DNA from: a virus
DNA: 64,000 nucleotides
Reading direction: 5' to 3' (one strand)
IMG/VR virus record: IMGVR_UViG_3300035670_000039
Span: 62,001 to 126,000 of that record
A model generated the notes under the pieces. It was not told where the DNA came from. It made no database searches and saw only the letters and a list, made by a program, of their open reading frames with translations. Below are positions 25,540-35,000 of this stretch, in pieces (the first letter of the stretch is position 1; each line of letters starts with the position of its first letter). A program made the position numbers and the translations under genes.

Positions 25540-26505
25540 TTATTTAATCCACTTTTGTTCTTTTAGAATGTCATCAATCAATTCTTTTTCGGAACTATCC
25601 ATTTCTTTATCAAATCTTTTCAATACTTCAGTCAATGGATATACTCTATCAGGAGATTCTTTTTGTTTTTCTTTTAGTTCTTGAATTACATCAACTATTT
25701 TAACAAGTGGAGACTTGAATTCGTCAACTTTGTCTTTTGAAGCGAAGTTAGCCAATTCAAATGCATGTGGAGTTAATGCTTTTACCAAACTTAGTAATCC
25801 AGAACCAATCATATTAAATATACTAAACGCTGCACCAGCTGCAGGATGTACTGTTGCTAATATTCTTAATATAACAAATACCACAACAAATATGATAATT
25901 GCAGTCATTGCACTAACAAAGAACTTCTTTAAACCCCAAAATACAGCATTAAGACCAAACATACCACTCATAGCATCCAAAGTAGCCTTGCTTTGATCAG
26001 CTTCTTTTGCAATTTCTTTTGCTTTATCAGTCATTTGCCATAATTCATCGTCATACTTTTCTTTTAAAGCAGACTTTTCTTTTTGCAATTTGTTTATGAT
26101 TTCGTCACGTTGTGATAGTAATTGATCGCCCTTCTTTCTTTCCTCGGCAACTTGACTGTTTAATAAATCAACGGTAGCTTTTATACGTTTAATTTCATCT
26201 ATGTGTGGTGATCCAACTATAGAAATTACACGTTCATTGAGTGATTTAGCAGTATCTACTTGTACTGACGGGTTTGTTACTTGACTCAAAGAGTGTTGAA
26301 TACCTATAGACAAAGACGATGCTTGTACACGTTTGCCTTTTTCTACTTTTTCCAACTCTACCATCGTATTATCTACTTTGGCTTCTTGTTTAGCAACAGC
26401 GTCTTGTGCAGTTGTAACTTGCTTCGCCGGTCTAACTTCAGAAGAAATACAACCGGTTAGTATTAAAATTACGATGGTGTAAAACAGTTGTTTTTTAAAG
26501 TTCAT
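25540..26505 (-). CDS. Predicted lipoprotein with coiled coil and transmembrane segment
   Basis: The 321-residue protein begins with a lipoprotein signal peptide (MNFKKQLFYTIVILILTGC, lipobox LTGC, Cys19). Then come a long helical/coiled-coil region (AEERKKGDQLLSQRDEIINK, residues about 125-180), a hydrophobic membrane stretch (AMTAIIIFVVVFVILRIL) with a second weaker one (IFNMIGSGLLSLVKAL), and a charged C-terminal tail. It would be membrane bound and might span the envelope. It is the first gene of the minus-strand cyclase operon. The domain order loosely recalls spanins or exclusion proteins, but no family is recognised. Confidence 0.72.
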   Translation of the reverse strand: MNFKKQLFYTIVILILTGCISSEVRPAKQVTTAQDAVAKQEAKVDNTMVELEKVEKGKRVQASSLSIGIQHSLSQVTNPSVQVDTAKSLNERVISIVGSPHIDEIKRIKATVDLLNSQVAEERKKGDQLLSQRDEIINKLQKEKSALKEKYDDELWQMTDKAKEIAKEADQSKATLDAMSGMFGLNAVFWGLKKFFVSAMTAIIIFVVVFVILRILATVHPAAGAAFSIFNMIGSGLLSLVKALTPHAFELANFASKDKVDEFKSPLVKIVDVIQELKEKQKESPDRVYPLTEVLKRFDKEMDSSEKELIDDILKEQKWIK

Positions 26506-26509
26506 ATAA

Positions 26510-26517
26510 TATAAATA
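26510..26517 (-). promoter_or_regulatory. Late-promoter-like box TATTTATA (minus strand), 4 nt before the lipoprotein ATG
   Basis: On the minus strand the box is followed by TTAT and the ATG at 26505, the same 4-nt spacing as plus-strand copies. It ties this operon to the phage's own late programme. Confidence 0.55.
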
Positions 26518-26539
26518 TTATTTTTTATAATAAAACTAA

Positions 26540-26547
26540 TATTTATC
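26540..26547 (+). promoter_or_regulatory. Late-promoter-like box TATTTATC, 3 nt before ATG
   Basis: TATTTATC, AAT, then ATG at 26551. It is divergent from the minus-strand box 23 bp away and starts the unit 26551-28708. Confidence 0.45.
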
Positions 26548-26550
26548 AAT

Positions 26551-27159
26551 ATGATCAAACTTAATGACTTAATGGAGAACGATTCGTTGTGTCCGATGGC
26601 ACATCCCAAGAACATAGAACCAGTGATGAGTTCTTATTTGCGTTATCATATTGACAATAAAATTCCACTTAGCGAAAACATTTTTAGAACCTATAGTGAG
26701 TCTTATTTTGATTTAATCGAAGAAGTTCGTACTTTGTATTTTCAAAATTTAATAGAACTGTGTGACGCTGACGCTGAATTGGTTGAAAGTGATTTGGGTA
26801 AAAAGGCTATATTTGAAGGTAGAGAAGTATATTTGGATGCGCCTATCGAAGACGAAGAAGATTTATTGATGGAGTTGAAACATAGAGGTCGCACAGTTCA
26901 TTTAAGTAGACCATTTAGAACTCCAGGTGGCCCTAAAAAGTATGCGGTATATGTTAAATCCAAGAATGGCAAAGTTAAAAAAGTAACATTTGGTGATCCA
27001 AATATGAGAAGTAGAGCTGGTAACAAGGCTCGTCGTAAGAGTTTTGCTGCTAGACACAAATGTAGTCAAAAGAAAGATAGAACCACCGCTGGATACTGGA
27101 GTTGCCGTAGTCACAGAATGCGTTCTCTTGGTAACAAAGGGCGAGGAAAGTATTGGTAA
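26551..27159 (+). CDS. Putative internal head protein with DUF5872-like basic C-terminus
   Basis: 202 residues. The N-terminus MIKLNDLMEND fits the capsid-targeting-like pattern with a possible cut after LME at residue 9. The middle is acidic. The C-terminal 80 residues are very basic with KKYAVYVKSKNGKVKKVTFG, GDPNMRSRAGNKARRKSF, ARHKCSQKKDRTTAGYWSC, which resembles a domain (DUF5872-like) seen at the end of proteins of marine T4-like phages; its Cys/His pattern could bind zinc and DNA. Function unknown. Its stop TAA overlaps the next ATG. Confidence 0.72.
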   Translation: MIKLNDLMENDSLCPMAHPKNIEPVMSSYLRYHIDNKIPLSENIFRTYSESYFDLIEEVRTLYFQNLIELCDADAELVESDLGKKAIFEGREVYLDAPIEDEEDLLMELKHRGRTVHLSRPFRTPGGPKKYAVYVKSKNGKVKKVTFGDPNMRSRAGNKARRKSFAARHKCSQKKDRTTAGYWSCRSHRMRSLGNKGRGKYW

Positions 27160-27425
27160 TGGATTTGCCGTTCACAGAAAAATCCGTGGGTAACAATCAG
27201 TATATAAGAGAATTTAGTACTGATGTAGATACGCACGAATTGGAATGGCATATAGACAAAGAAGATAGAACTATAGAAGTTATAGAAAATATAGATTGGC
27301 AGTTTCAATTGGACAATAATCTACCACAATTACTTAAAGAAACAATATTTATACCCAAAGAAACATATCACCGTGTAATAAAAGGCACTGGTAATTTAAA
27401 AGTAAAAATAACAAAACACGTATGA
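27159..27425 (+). CDS. Small conserved protein, possibly cupin-like
   Basis: An 88-residue protein. The start is ATG 27159, overlapping the previous stop (TAATG), rather than the in-frame TTG at 27153. Sequence such as DVDTHELEWHIDKEDRTIEV, IPKETYHRVIKGTGNLKVKI suggests a small beta-barrel with His residues placed as in cupin-type folds, but this is a weak impression. Coupled at both ends to neighbours (ATGA with the next gene), so it probably acts with the GP88-like protein. Confidence 0.6.
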   Translation: MDLPFTEKSVGNNQYIREFSTDVDTHELEWHIDKEDRTIEVIENIDWQFQLDNNLPQLLKETIFIPKETYHRVIKGTGNLKVKITKHV

Positions 27426-28708
27426 AATTTATCGATTTATTAACAGAAGCTAAAATGTATGAAGGAATTGGATTGCCATCATCAGCTATTCAATCACTTG
27501 ATTCATTTGTAGCACAACAATTAGGACCAGAATCTGAATTTGAAATCGAATTAGACGAAGCTGATATGTTAGGCGCTGGCACCACAGAATTGCCTTCTGA
27601 TGCACTACAAGGATATTTGGATAGATCCGCCGGTAAGCCTGACTTTTACAAAAAAACTGGATTACCTAAATTGGATAAAAAAGGCAAACAAAAGTACACT
27701 ACCACAAAAGATCCAACTGATAAATTTAAGTTTCCATATGTACATCCGAAACTTGCAAGAGAAATACAAATCGTAGATCCAAATGGACGCAAGTTTGATT
27801 TATCTAAGTTAAAAACCCATATTACAACACGACCTGATAAGATTTTAAAACAAAATGAAAAAATCTCACACAGTGGCGGAGAAAGTACTCAGTTTTATAA
27901 TATAGGATTGCCAGCTTTACAAGGCCTTGGATATGACGAAAAAAATCAAAAGTTTGTTATCATAAATACTTGTCCGGGCGCAGGTGCGTGTAAAGTTTAT
28001 TGTTATGCTAAAAAAGGCGGTTATGTACAATATATGCCTGTTAACACATCACAAACAAGACAACTTAACTTTTTGTTAAATGACCCAGAAGGTTATAGAA
28101 ATATGTTGGCAGCTGAAATTAAATCCGCATATGATAAAAATAAAAAAAAGAAAGTCAAAACAGTAATCAGATGGCACGATTCTGGTGATTTCTTTAGTGA
28201 AGATTATTTGAATTTAGCATATAATGTTGCTAGAATGTTTCCCGATGTAGATTTCTACGCTTATACCAAGATGGCAAGTGTTGCTAAAGGTGATAAGCCA
28301 GTAAATTTCAAAATGAATTTTAGTGCTGGTGCAAAACCAGATCAAGAAAAACAAATAAATCTACAAACCACTAAACATTCTACGGTAGTACCAAAACAAA
28401 TGTTTGCTGATTTGGTTGATAGAATGGAAATTCCCGATCCAGATTTTATACCAGATCCAAAAAAACCCAACAAACAACCTAAATTAATTAAAAAGTTGGT
28501 TTATAAATCGCCAGCAGCTATTGATATTTTAAAGAAAAAGTTGACATTAAAGTATAACGTACCTGAAGATAGTGTTATTACTTACGACGAAATGATGAGT
28601 ATTCCTGTGGGAGTTATGCCAAAATGGAATGTTATTGTTAAACCAGGCGATGGCGATGACAGTGCAAATAGAGCAGATGTAATAGGAACTTGGTTACTAA
28701 TTCACTAA
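27422..28708 (+). CDS. GP88-like protein with capsid-targeting-like N-terminus
   Basis: 428 residues. The centre has a cysteine cluster CPGAGACKVYCYAK (Cys184, 190, 194) and a downstream RWHDSGDFFSEDYL and YAYTKM, the pattern of the GP88 family first named in mycobacteriophages. Function of that family is unknown; the cysteine cluster suggests a metal or iron-sulfur site. The N-terminus MKFIDLLTEAKMYEG is one of the best matches here to the T4 capsid-targeting sequence, with a site LLTE|A. That points to packaging inside the head and possible injection. Translationally coupled (ATGA) to the small upstream gene. Confidence 0.75.
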   Translation: MKFIDLLTEAKMYEGIGLPSSAIQSLDSFVAQQLGPESEFEIELDEADMLGAGTTELPSDALQGYLDRSAGKPDFYKKTGLPKLDKKGKQKYTTTKDPTDKFKFPYVHPKLAREIQIVDPNGRKFDLSKLKTHITTRPDKILKQNEKISHSGGESTQFYNIGLPALQGLGYDEKNQKFVIINTCPGAGACKVYCYAKKGGYVQYMPVNTSQTRQLNFLLNDPEGYRNMLAAEIKSAYDKNKKKKVKTVIRWHDSGDFFSEDYLNLAYNVARMFPDVDFYAYTKMASVAKGDKPVNFKMNFSAGAKPDQEKQINLQTTKHSTVVPKQMFADLVDRMEIPDPDFIPDPKKPNKQPKLIKKLVYKSPAAIDILKKKLTLKYNVPEDSVITYDEMMSIPVGVMPKWNVIVKPGDGDDSANRADVIGTWLLIH

Positions 28709-28735
28709 TTTAGTTGTATTATCTCAGTCAAGAGA

Positions 28736-28743
28736 TATTTATA
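28736..28743 (+). promoter_or_regulatory. Late-promoter-like box TATTTATA, 4 nt before the gp13 ATG
   Basis: TATTTATA, ATTA, ATG at 28748. This is identical in sequence and spacing to the box before the gene at 50867 and opens the neck operon 28748-31942. Confidence 0.6.
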
Positions 28744-28747
28744 ATTA

Positions 28748-29977
28748 ATGAGTGCTAATTTAGATCAAGATAGGGTAAGATGGCCTGGGAGTGGTAGTAG
28801 TGTTACTCAAAACACTGTGCCATTTGGTTATTACTTAAGCGAAAGTTGTAACACAGGATCTGGCGAAACTACTTTTGAAAATGATTGTAGTAGTAGTGCT
28901 ATGTGGGCAGCAAAACGTTTGGGTTATCCTATCGTCGATATTGAAATGATCGATGTTAATTTTTATGCCTGTTTTGAAGAATCTGTATTGGAATATAACC
29001 GTGTAGTTAACGAATTCAACATCGTTAATAATATGGTAAATTTACAAGGATTACCACAAAACCAATACAAAAATTTAACAGGTCTAGGAGTAAAAAGTAC
29101 AGGATTGCCTTTTATAATTCAATTGAGCAAACAATATGGTGCAGAAGCACTTGTTGGCGGTGAATATGAAGTTAAACGCAATTATATTACTGTCAGTGGC
29201 AGTGTTAATCCAAGCAGCACACAACAAGTTTATGACTTAAATCAATTGATTGGCAAAGATATTGAACACTTGACAGGTTCTCGTATCGAAGTTAAACGTG
29301 TATTTCACCAAAGACCACCAGCAATTGCTCGTATTTATGATCCGTTTAGTATGACTGGTATGAGTTATAGTAACGTACTAACAGAAATGGGATTTAGCGC
29401 ATACAGTCCTGCTACACAATTCTTAATGACTCCGATCTTTGAAGACTTGGAACGTGTACAAGCTATTGAGTTTAATGATATGGTTCGTAAAAGCGCATAT
29501 AGTTTTGAAATTCTAGGTAATAATAAGTTGAGAATATTTCCAATTCCAACCGACAATTTCAAAGTTTATATAGATTATATAGTTGAAAGTGAACGTGATA
29601 TTACCAACTTTTATAGTGGATCTCGTTATGAATACATTAGCGATCCAAGTGATATACCATACGAATACTGTACATATTGTAAGATAAATCAACCAGGCAA
29701 ACAGTGGATCAAGAAATATTTCTTGGCTTTGTGCAAAGAAACGTTGGGTCGTATATTACAAAAATATAGTACGGTACCAATTCCAGGTGGCGAAGTAACT
29801 CTCGACGGTGCAGAATTGCGTGCTGAAGCCAAGGAAGAAAAAGACACATTGCTTGAAAAATTAAGAGATATGTTGGAGAAAACCTTACGTGTCAATCAAT
29901 TGGAAAATAAAGGTAAGGAAAGCGAAGAAATGAATAAGATGCTTTCCAGAGTGCCACTACACATTTATATAGGATAA
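28748..29977 (+). CDS. 13: Neck protein (gp13-like)
   Basis: 409 residues (T4 gp13 has 309). Head-completion protein that joins the portal to the neck. Typical segments are IVDIEMIDVNFYACFEESV near the N-terminus, YSFEILGNNKLRIFPIP, KVYIDYIVESERD and a C-terminal KYFLALCKETLGRI followed by VTLDGAELRAEAKEEKDTL. First in a three-gene operon with gp14 and gp15, separated by 3 bp each, in T4 order. Confidence 0.85.
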   Translation: MSANLDQDRVRWPGSGSSVTQNTVPFGYYLSESCNTGSGETTFENDCSSSAMWAAKRLGYPIVDIEMIDVNFYACFEESVLEYNRVVNEFNIVNNMVNLQGLPQNQYKNLTGLGVKSTGLPFIIQLSKQYGAEALVGGEYEVKRNYITVSGSVNPSSTQQVYDLNQLIGKDIEHLTGSRIEVKRVFHQRPPAIARIYDPFSMTGMSYSNVLTEMGFSAYSPATQFLMTPIFEDLERVQAIEFNDMVRKSAYSFEILGNNKLRIFPIPTDNFKVYIDYIVESERDITNFYSGSRYEYISDPSDIPYEYCTYCKINQPGKQWIKKYFLALCKETLGRILQKYSTVPIPGGEVTLDGAELRAEAKEEKDTLLEKLRDMLEKTLRVNQLENKGKESEEMNKMLSRVPLHIYIG

Positions 29978-29980
29978 TTT

Positions 29981-30550
29981 ATGGCAGCACCTGTATCACC
30001 ACAATACCCTAAACAAAATCCGGCTTTTAAGCAATACTGGACATCTACACGTAAAGATGTGGGTATTTATAACAATAATTATTCTCCCGGTAGATACTTT
30101 TCTCCAAGAGATATAAATTTTTTGGGAAGTGTTAATTCTGAATTAATTGGTGATATAATCGAATGCGTTGTGCAAGTATTTAAAATTGCGGCTTATGAAA
30201 CCAATACCAATATCTACGGTGAAAGTAGTAGTGATAAGGGTAAGGTTTTTTACTCTGGCATAGACTTGAGTTGTTTGGTACAACGTGAAGACATTAACAC
30301 AGAAAATCAAGGATACGGACCTGATAGAAAACAAGATATTGTTTACAGATTTAGAGAACGTGATTGTATTACCACGAACTATTTCCCAGAAATTGGCGAT
30401 TTGGTGCTTTACAATGAACGTTATTACGAAATTGATAACGTAGTTCAAGAACAATTCTTGGGTGGTCATCCTGATAAGTCTTGGAGTTTGATTGTTAATA
30501 CTCATTACACAAGACTAAGCAAAATTAACCTAGTAGAAAGACAAACATAA
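29981..30550 (+). CDS. 14: Neck protein (gp14-like)
   Basis: 189 residues (T4 gp14 has 256). Neck protein that follows gp13. Recognised from order in the gp13-gp14-gp15 operon and from segments such as FSPRDINFLGSVNSELIGDI, CITTNYFPEIGDLVLYNERY and EQFLGGHPDKSWSLIV. Likely soluble and beta-rich. Separated from gp13 by 3 bp without its own promoter box. Confidence 0.82.
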   Translation: MAAPVSPQYPKQNPAFKQYWTSTRKDVGIYNNNYSPGRYFSPRDINFLGSVNSELIGDIIECVVQVFKIAAYETNTNIYGESSSDKGKVFYSGIDLSCLVQREDINTENQGYGPDRKQDIVYRFRERDCITTNYFPEIGDLVLYNERYYEIDNVVQEQFLGGHPDKSWSLIVNTHYTRLSKINLVERQT

Positions 30551-30553
30551 TTT

Positions 30554-31942
30554 ATGGCTTGGGGTCCAAATACTAATACAAATCCGCCACCAAATCCTAT
30601 TGAAAACGCATCTGCGCAATCAGATGTTAAAAAGTTCTATAATAGAGCCAACGCAACTCGTCGTGATACAGATAAACAAAAGAATTTTACTGTAACGTTA
30701 TTGGACGTTGATACAGCTATTATCAACACATTAGATAGTACTTTAAGACTACAAGTAAACGATAATGGTGAAGTTGTCAAGGTGCCAATTATATATGGCA
30801 ATCCAGAAAGATGGTTTGCTATGAAAAAGTTTGGTCATATCAGAGACAATCAAGGCAAAATATTGTTGCCAGCTGTTATGATTCGTAGAAAAAGTGTAGA
30901 AAATAACAAAGATCTTGCAACATTTAACCGTTATTTGAGTTATGAAACCATAATGAATTATAGCGAGAAAAACAAATATGACAGATTTGATTTGATGAAC
31001 AAAGGTGCGTTTGCAAGCAAACCAACCAAGCAAATTTATAGTGTAAGTTTACCCGTTCAAGTAAATATTACATACGAATGTATCATTTGGACTGATTATG
31101 TAGATCAAAACAATAAGCTGTTGGAACAAATCAATTATGCAGCTAAAGATTACTGGGGAGACGCAGAAAGATTTAAGTTCAGAGCCAGAATAGACAGTTA
31201 TAGCATCGAACAAGAAATCAATGAAGGCGAAGATCGTAATATCAAAACATCATTTGATATAAATGTCAATGCATATTTGTTAAATGAAAATTACATAACA
31301 AATTTAAATGGGGTAAAAAATACTACTCAAAAGCTATTTACAGTAAGAAAAGTAATGTTGCAAGAAAATGCAATTGCTAGTGCAGGTGAAATGGAAAACA
31401 TTTCAAACAATATTATTAAAAATAGTAGCAATTTAAAAGATAGTCCATTGGATTACACAGATGTAACAGGTCAAGGTACAATGGCACTAAATGTAAATAA
31501 AGTAACAAATTTAGACGGATATAATAAAATACAACCCAGTTCCGAAGGTGTTACCAAAACACCATTTCATCCAGCTCCAAAATCTATCACCGATTATGGA
31601 GAAAATGGTTGGTTAGCATACGATTCTAAATATATCTATGTTTATCAATATCCAGCGGGGTGGTTAAAAAGAGAAATTGCTACATTTGATTATGACTATA
31701 ATAGTCAAACCTATATCAGTGGATACGATTGCAATGGTAATCCCATTTACACAACCGCAAATAAAAGACCAATAAATACCGCTTTTAGAGTATTTCAAAG
31801 ATTTCCTGACAAATTTTACCATCAAGTACCATATCAATCATCAGATTACGGTGAAGATGGATGGGTAAGCTACGACGGTAATTATTTTTATATATACAGC
31901 GCAGGACAGTGGAGAAGAATACCAATTTCTCTATTTAATTAA
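30554..31942 (+). CDS. 15: Tail terminator/sheath stabiliser (gp15-like) with two C-terminal YD-G surface repeats
   Basis: 462 residues (T4 gp15 has 272). The gp15-type core caps the tail at the head-proximal end; recognisable segments are VKVPIIYGNPERWFAMKKFG, YSVSLPVQVNITYECIIW and KTSFDINVNAYLL. Past residue about 280 is an extension with two copies of a repeat: DYGENGWLAYDSKYIYVYQ and DYGEDGWVSYDGNYFYIYS, each followed by GxWxR. Similar modules occur on phage adhesins and fibres, so the extension may decorate the neck or bind a fibre. Last gene of the neck operon. Confidence 0.82.
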   Translation: MAWGPNTNTNPPPNPIENASAQSDVKKFYNRANATRRDTDKQKNFTVTLLDVDTAIINTLDSTLRLQVNDNGEVVKVPIIYGNPERWFAMKKFGHIRDNQGKILLPAVMIRRKSVENNKDLATFNRYLSYETIMNYSEKNKYDRFDLMNKGAFASKPTKQIYSVSLPVQVNITYECIIWTDYVDQNNKLLEQINYAAKDYWGDAERFKFRARIDSYSIEQEINEGEDRNIKTSFDINVNAYLLNENYITNLNGVKNTTQKLFTVRKVMLQENAIASAGEMENISNNIIKNSSNLKDSPLDYTDVTGQGTMALNVNKVTNLDGYNKIQPSSEGVTKTPFHPAPKSITDYGENGWLAYDSKYIYVYQYPAGWLKREIATFDYDYNSQTYISGYDCNGNPIYTTANKRPINTAFRVFQRFPDKFYHQVPYQSSDYGEDGWVSYDGNYFYIYSAGQWRRIPISLFN

Positions 31943-31999
31943 ATATAATTAATATTTATGTTTTTAACACTTACACGGTGTTACTTAACCGTATCGTTA

Positions 32000-32007
32000 T
32001 ATTTATA
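32000..32007 (+). promoter_or_regulatory. Late-promoter-like box TATTTATA, 4 nt before the first fibre ATG
   Basis: TATTTATA, AGAA, ATG at 32012, with no separate ribosome site. It opens the two-gene fibre unit. Confidence 0.58.
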
Positions 32008-32011
32008 AGAA

Positions 32012-35000
32012 ATGTCAACATTAAAGAAAGATCCATGCGAGGTTTCTCCAATAAAATTGGATAATGCTCTGTATGATTATAAAAAATTAACAGCGACTTT
32101 TAAAGATCCTACTACAGAGCTGTTTCTTAAAATAATCGACGAATTACGTAAAATTATTTATTGCCGAACCAGTTCTCAGTTTTTCAACAATGTTGCTACT
32201 AAACAAATACCATGCGATCAAAAATCAAAAACTTGGGTATTTGATCATAATTTAAACTCAGATCTAGTATTAATTCAAACATACGACGAAAATTTCAATC
32301 AATTAATACCAGAAACAATAGTACTTAATAACGATAATACCGCAACTATAACTTTTTCGTTTGATGCATGCGGATACATCATAGGTGTAAGCGGTAATAT
32401 CAGCACCAGTGGTACTTCAGGCACAGGCACTAGTGGTAGTAGTGGCAGCAGCGGAGAAAAAGGATCAGCTGGATCAAGCGGAACAAGCAATACAAGCGGC
32501 ACAAGCGGTACAAGCACATCTTCAGGTACCAGTGGTAGTCAAGGCACAAGCGGTACAAATGGTGAGGGTGGTAGTAGCGGTCAAAGTGGCGATATAGGAA
32601 CCAGTGGAACCAGTGGAGAAAATGGAAGCAGTGGTACAAGCGGCAGTAGCGGTTTATTAGATGGATCAAGCGGATCAAGTGGTACAAGTACTACAAGCGG
32701 TACAACCGGCACAAGTGGTACAAGAGGATCAAGCGGTAGATCAGGCACCAGTGGAAGCAGCGGAACAAGTGGTAGTAGCGGAACAAGTGGTACTAGTGGT
32801 ACCAGTGGTACCAGTGGTACAAGTGGCACAAACGGTACTAGTGGTAGCAGTGGTACAAGTGGTACAAGCGGATCTAGTGGCACAAGTGGAACAAGTGGTA
32901 GCAGTGGTACAAGTGGTAGCAGCGGATCAAGTGGTACAAGTGGATCAAGTGGTACAAGTGGTACAAGCGGATCCAGTGGCACCAGTGGTACTAGTGGTAC
33001 GAGTGGTACCAGTGGGTCAAGTGGATCGAGCGGATCTAGTGGCACAAGTGGCACATCTGGTATAAGTGGAAGCAGTGGTTCAAACGGCACAAGCGGCACA
33101 AATGGTACCAGTGGCACAAGTGGTACTAGTGGAACAAGTGGTACATCTGGTACAAGCGGTACAAGTGGATCATCTGGTAATAGTGGATCATCCGGTAGTA
33201 ATGGGACAAATGGCACCAGTGGTACAAGCGGCACAAGTGGTACAAGCGGTACTAGTGGTACAAGCGGCACAAGTGGTACAAGCGGCACAAGTGGTACAAG
33301 CGGTACTAGTGGATCAAGTGGATCAAGTGGGTCAAGTGGATCAAATGGTACAAACGGCACTAATGGTACAAATGGCACTAGTGGTACAAGCGGCACTAGC
33401 GGTACAAGTGGTACGAGTGGTACCAGTGGATCAAGTGGATCAAGTGGATCAAGTGGATCAAGTGGATCAAGTGGATCAAGTGGAACAAATGGTACCAGTG
33501 GTACAAATGGTACCAGTGGTACTAGCGGAACAAGTGGCACAAGCGGTACTAGCGGATCAAGTGGTTCAAGTGGTTCAAGTGGGTTAAGTGGTTCAAGTGG
33601 TTCATCTGGTACTAGCGGATCGTCTGGCAGTAGCGGAACAAGTGGATCTAATGGCACAAACGGCACTAGTGGTACGAGCGGCACAAGTGGAACAAGTGGT
33701 ACCAGTGGTACTAGCGGTACAAGTGGATCAAGTGGATCAAGTGGTACTAGTGGATCAAATGGTACAAGCGGATCAAACGGCACAAATGGCACTAGTGGAT
33801 CAAATGGTACAAGTGGAACGAGTGGTACAAGCGGTACAAGTGGTAGTAGTGGAACAAGTGGTACAAGTGGTAGTAGTGGAACAAGTGGATCAAATGGAAC
33901 AAGTGGTACTAGCGGATCAAACGGCACAAGTGGATCTAATGGCACAAGTGGTACTAGTGGTACAAGCGGTACTAGTGGTACCAGTGGATCAAGTGGATCG
34001 AGCGGATCAAGTGGATCAAGTGGATTAAGCGGTTCAAGTGGATCATCTGGTACTAGCGGATCAAGTGGATCATCTGGTACCAGCGGATCCAATGGAACGA
34101 ATGGAACAAGTGGATCGTCCGGTACTAGCGGATCAAGTGGATCGTCTGGTACTAGCGGAACAAGTGGATCATCCGGTACAAGTGGATCTAATGGAACAAG
34201 TGGTACTAGCGGATCTAACGGTACCAGTGGTAGCAGTGGCACAAGTGGTACAAGCGGATCAAGTGGTACTAGCGGTACAAGTGGATCAAGTGGATCAAGT
34301 GGTTCAAGTGGTTCAAGCGGATCAAGTGGCACTAGTGGTACTAGTGGATCAAACGGTACTAGTGGTACAAGCGGTACAAACGGTACTAGTGGTTCAAGTG
34401 GTTCAAGTGGATTAAGTGGATCAAGTGGATCATCTGGTACAAGCGGATCAAGCGGTAGTAGTGGATCATCTGGTACTAGCGGATCTAATGGTACAAGCGG
34501 TAGTAGTGGATCAAATGGTACCAGTGGCACAAGTGGCACAAGTGGTACAAGTGGATCTAATGGTACAAGCGGTAGTAGTGGCACAAGCGGTAGTAGTGGA
34601 TCATCTGGAACAAGTGGATCTAATGGCACAAGCGGTACAAGTGGTAGCAGTGGATCTTCTGGTATAAGTGGTAGTAGTGGAACGAGTGGCACAAGCGGTA
34701 GTAGTGGAACAAGTGGTAGTAGTGGATCAAATGGCACAAGCGGATCAAATGGTACTAATGGTACTAATGGTACTAACGGTACTAACGGTACAAGTGGTAC
34801 ATCTGGTAGTAGTGGAACAAGTGGTACTAGTGGAACAAGTGGATCATCTGGAACAAGCGGATCTAATGGTACAAGTGGAACAAGTGGGTCAAACGGTACA
34901 AGCGGTAGTAGTGGAACAAGCGGTACTAGTGGTACTAGTGGCACAAGTGGTACTAGTGGCACAAGCGGTACAAGTGGATCATCTGGTATAAGTGGAACAA

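Noticed and set aside
23087-26505. Calling the operon a Pycsar defence system outright
   Set aside because: A class III cyclase with membrane proteins is suggestive, but no cyclic-nucleotide-binding domain or known Pycsar effector fold can be seen.
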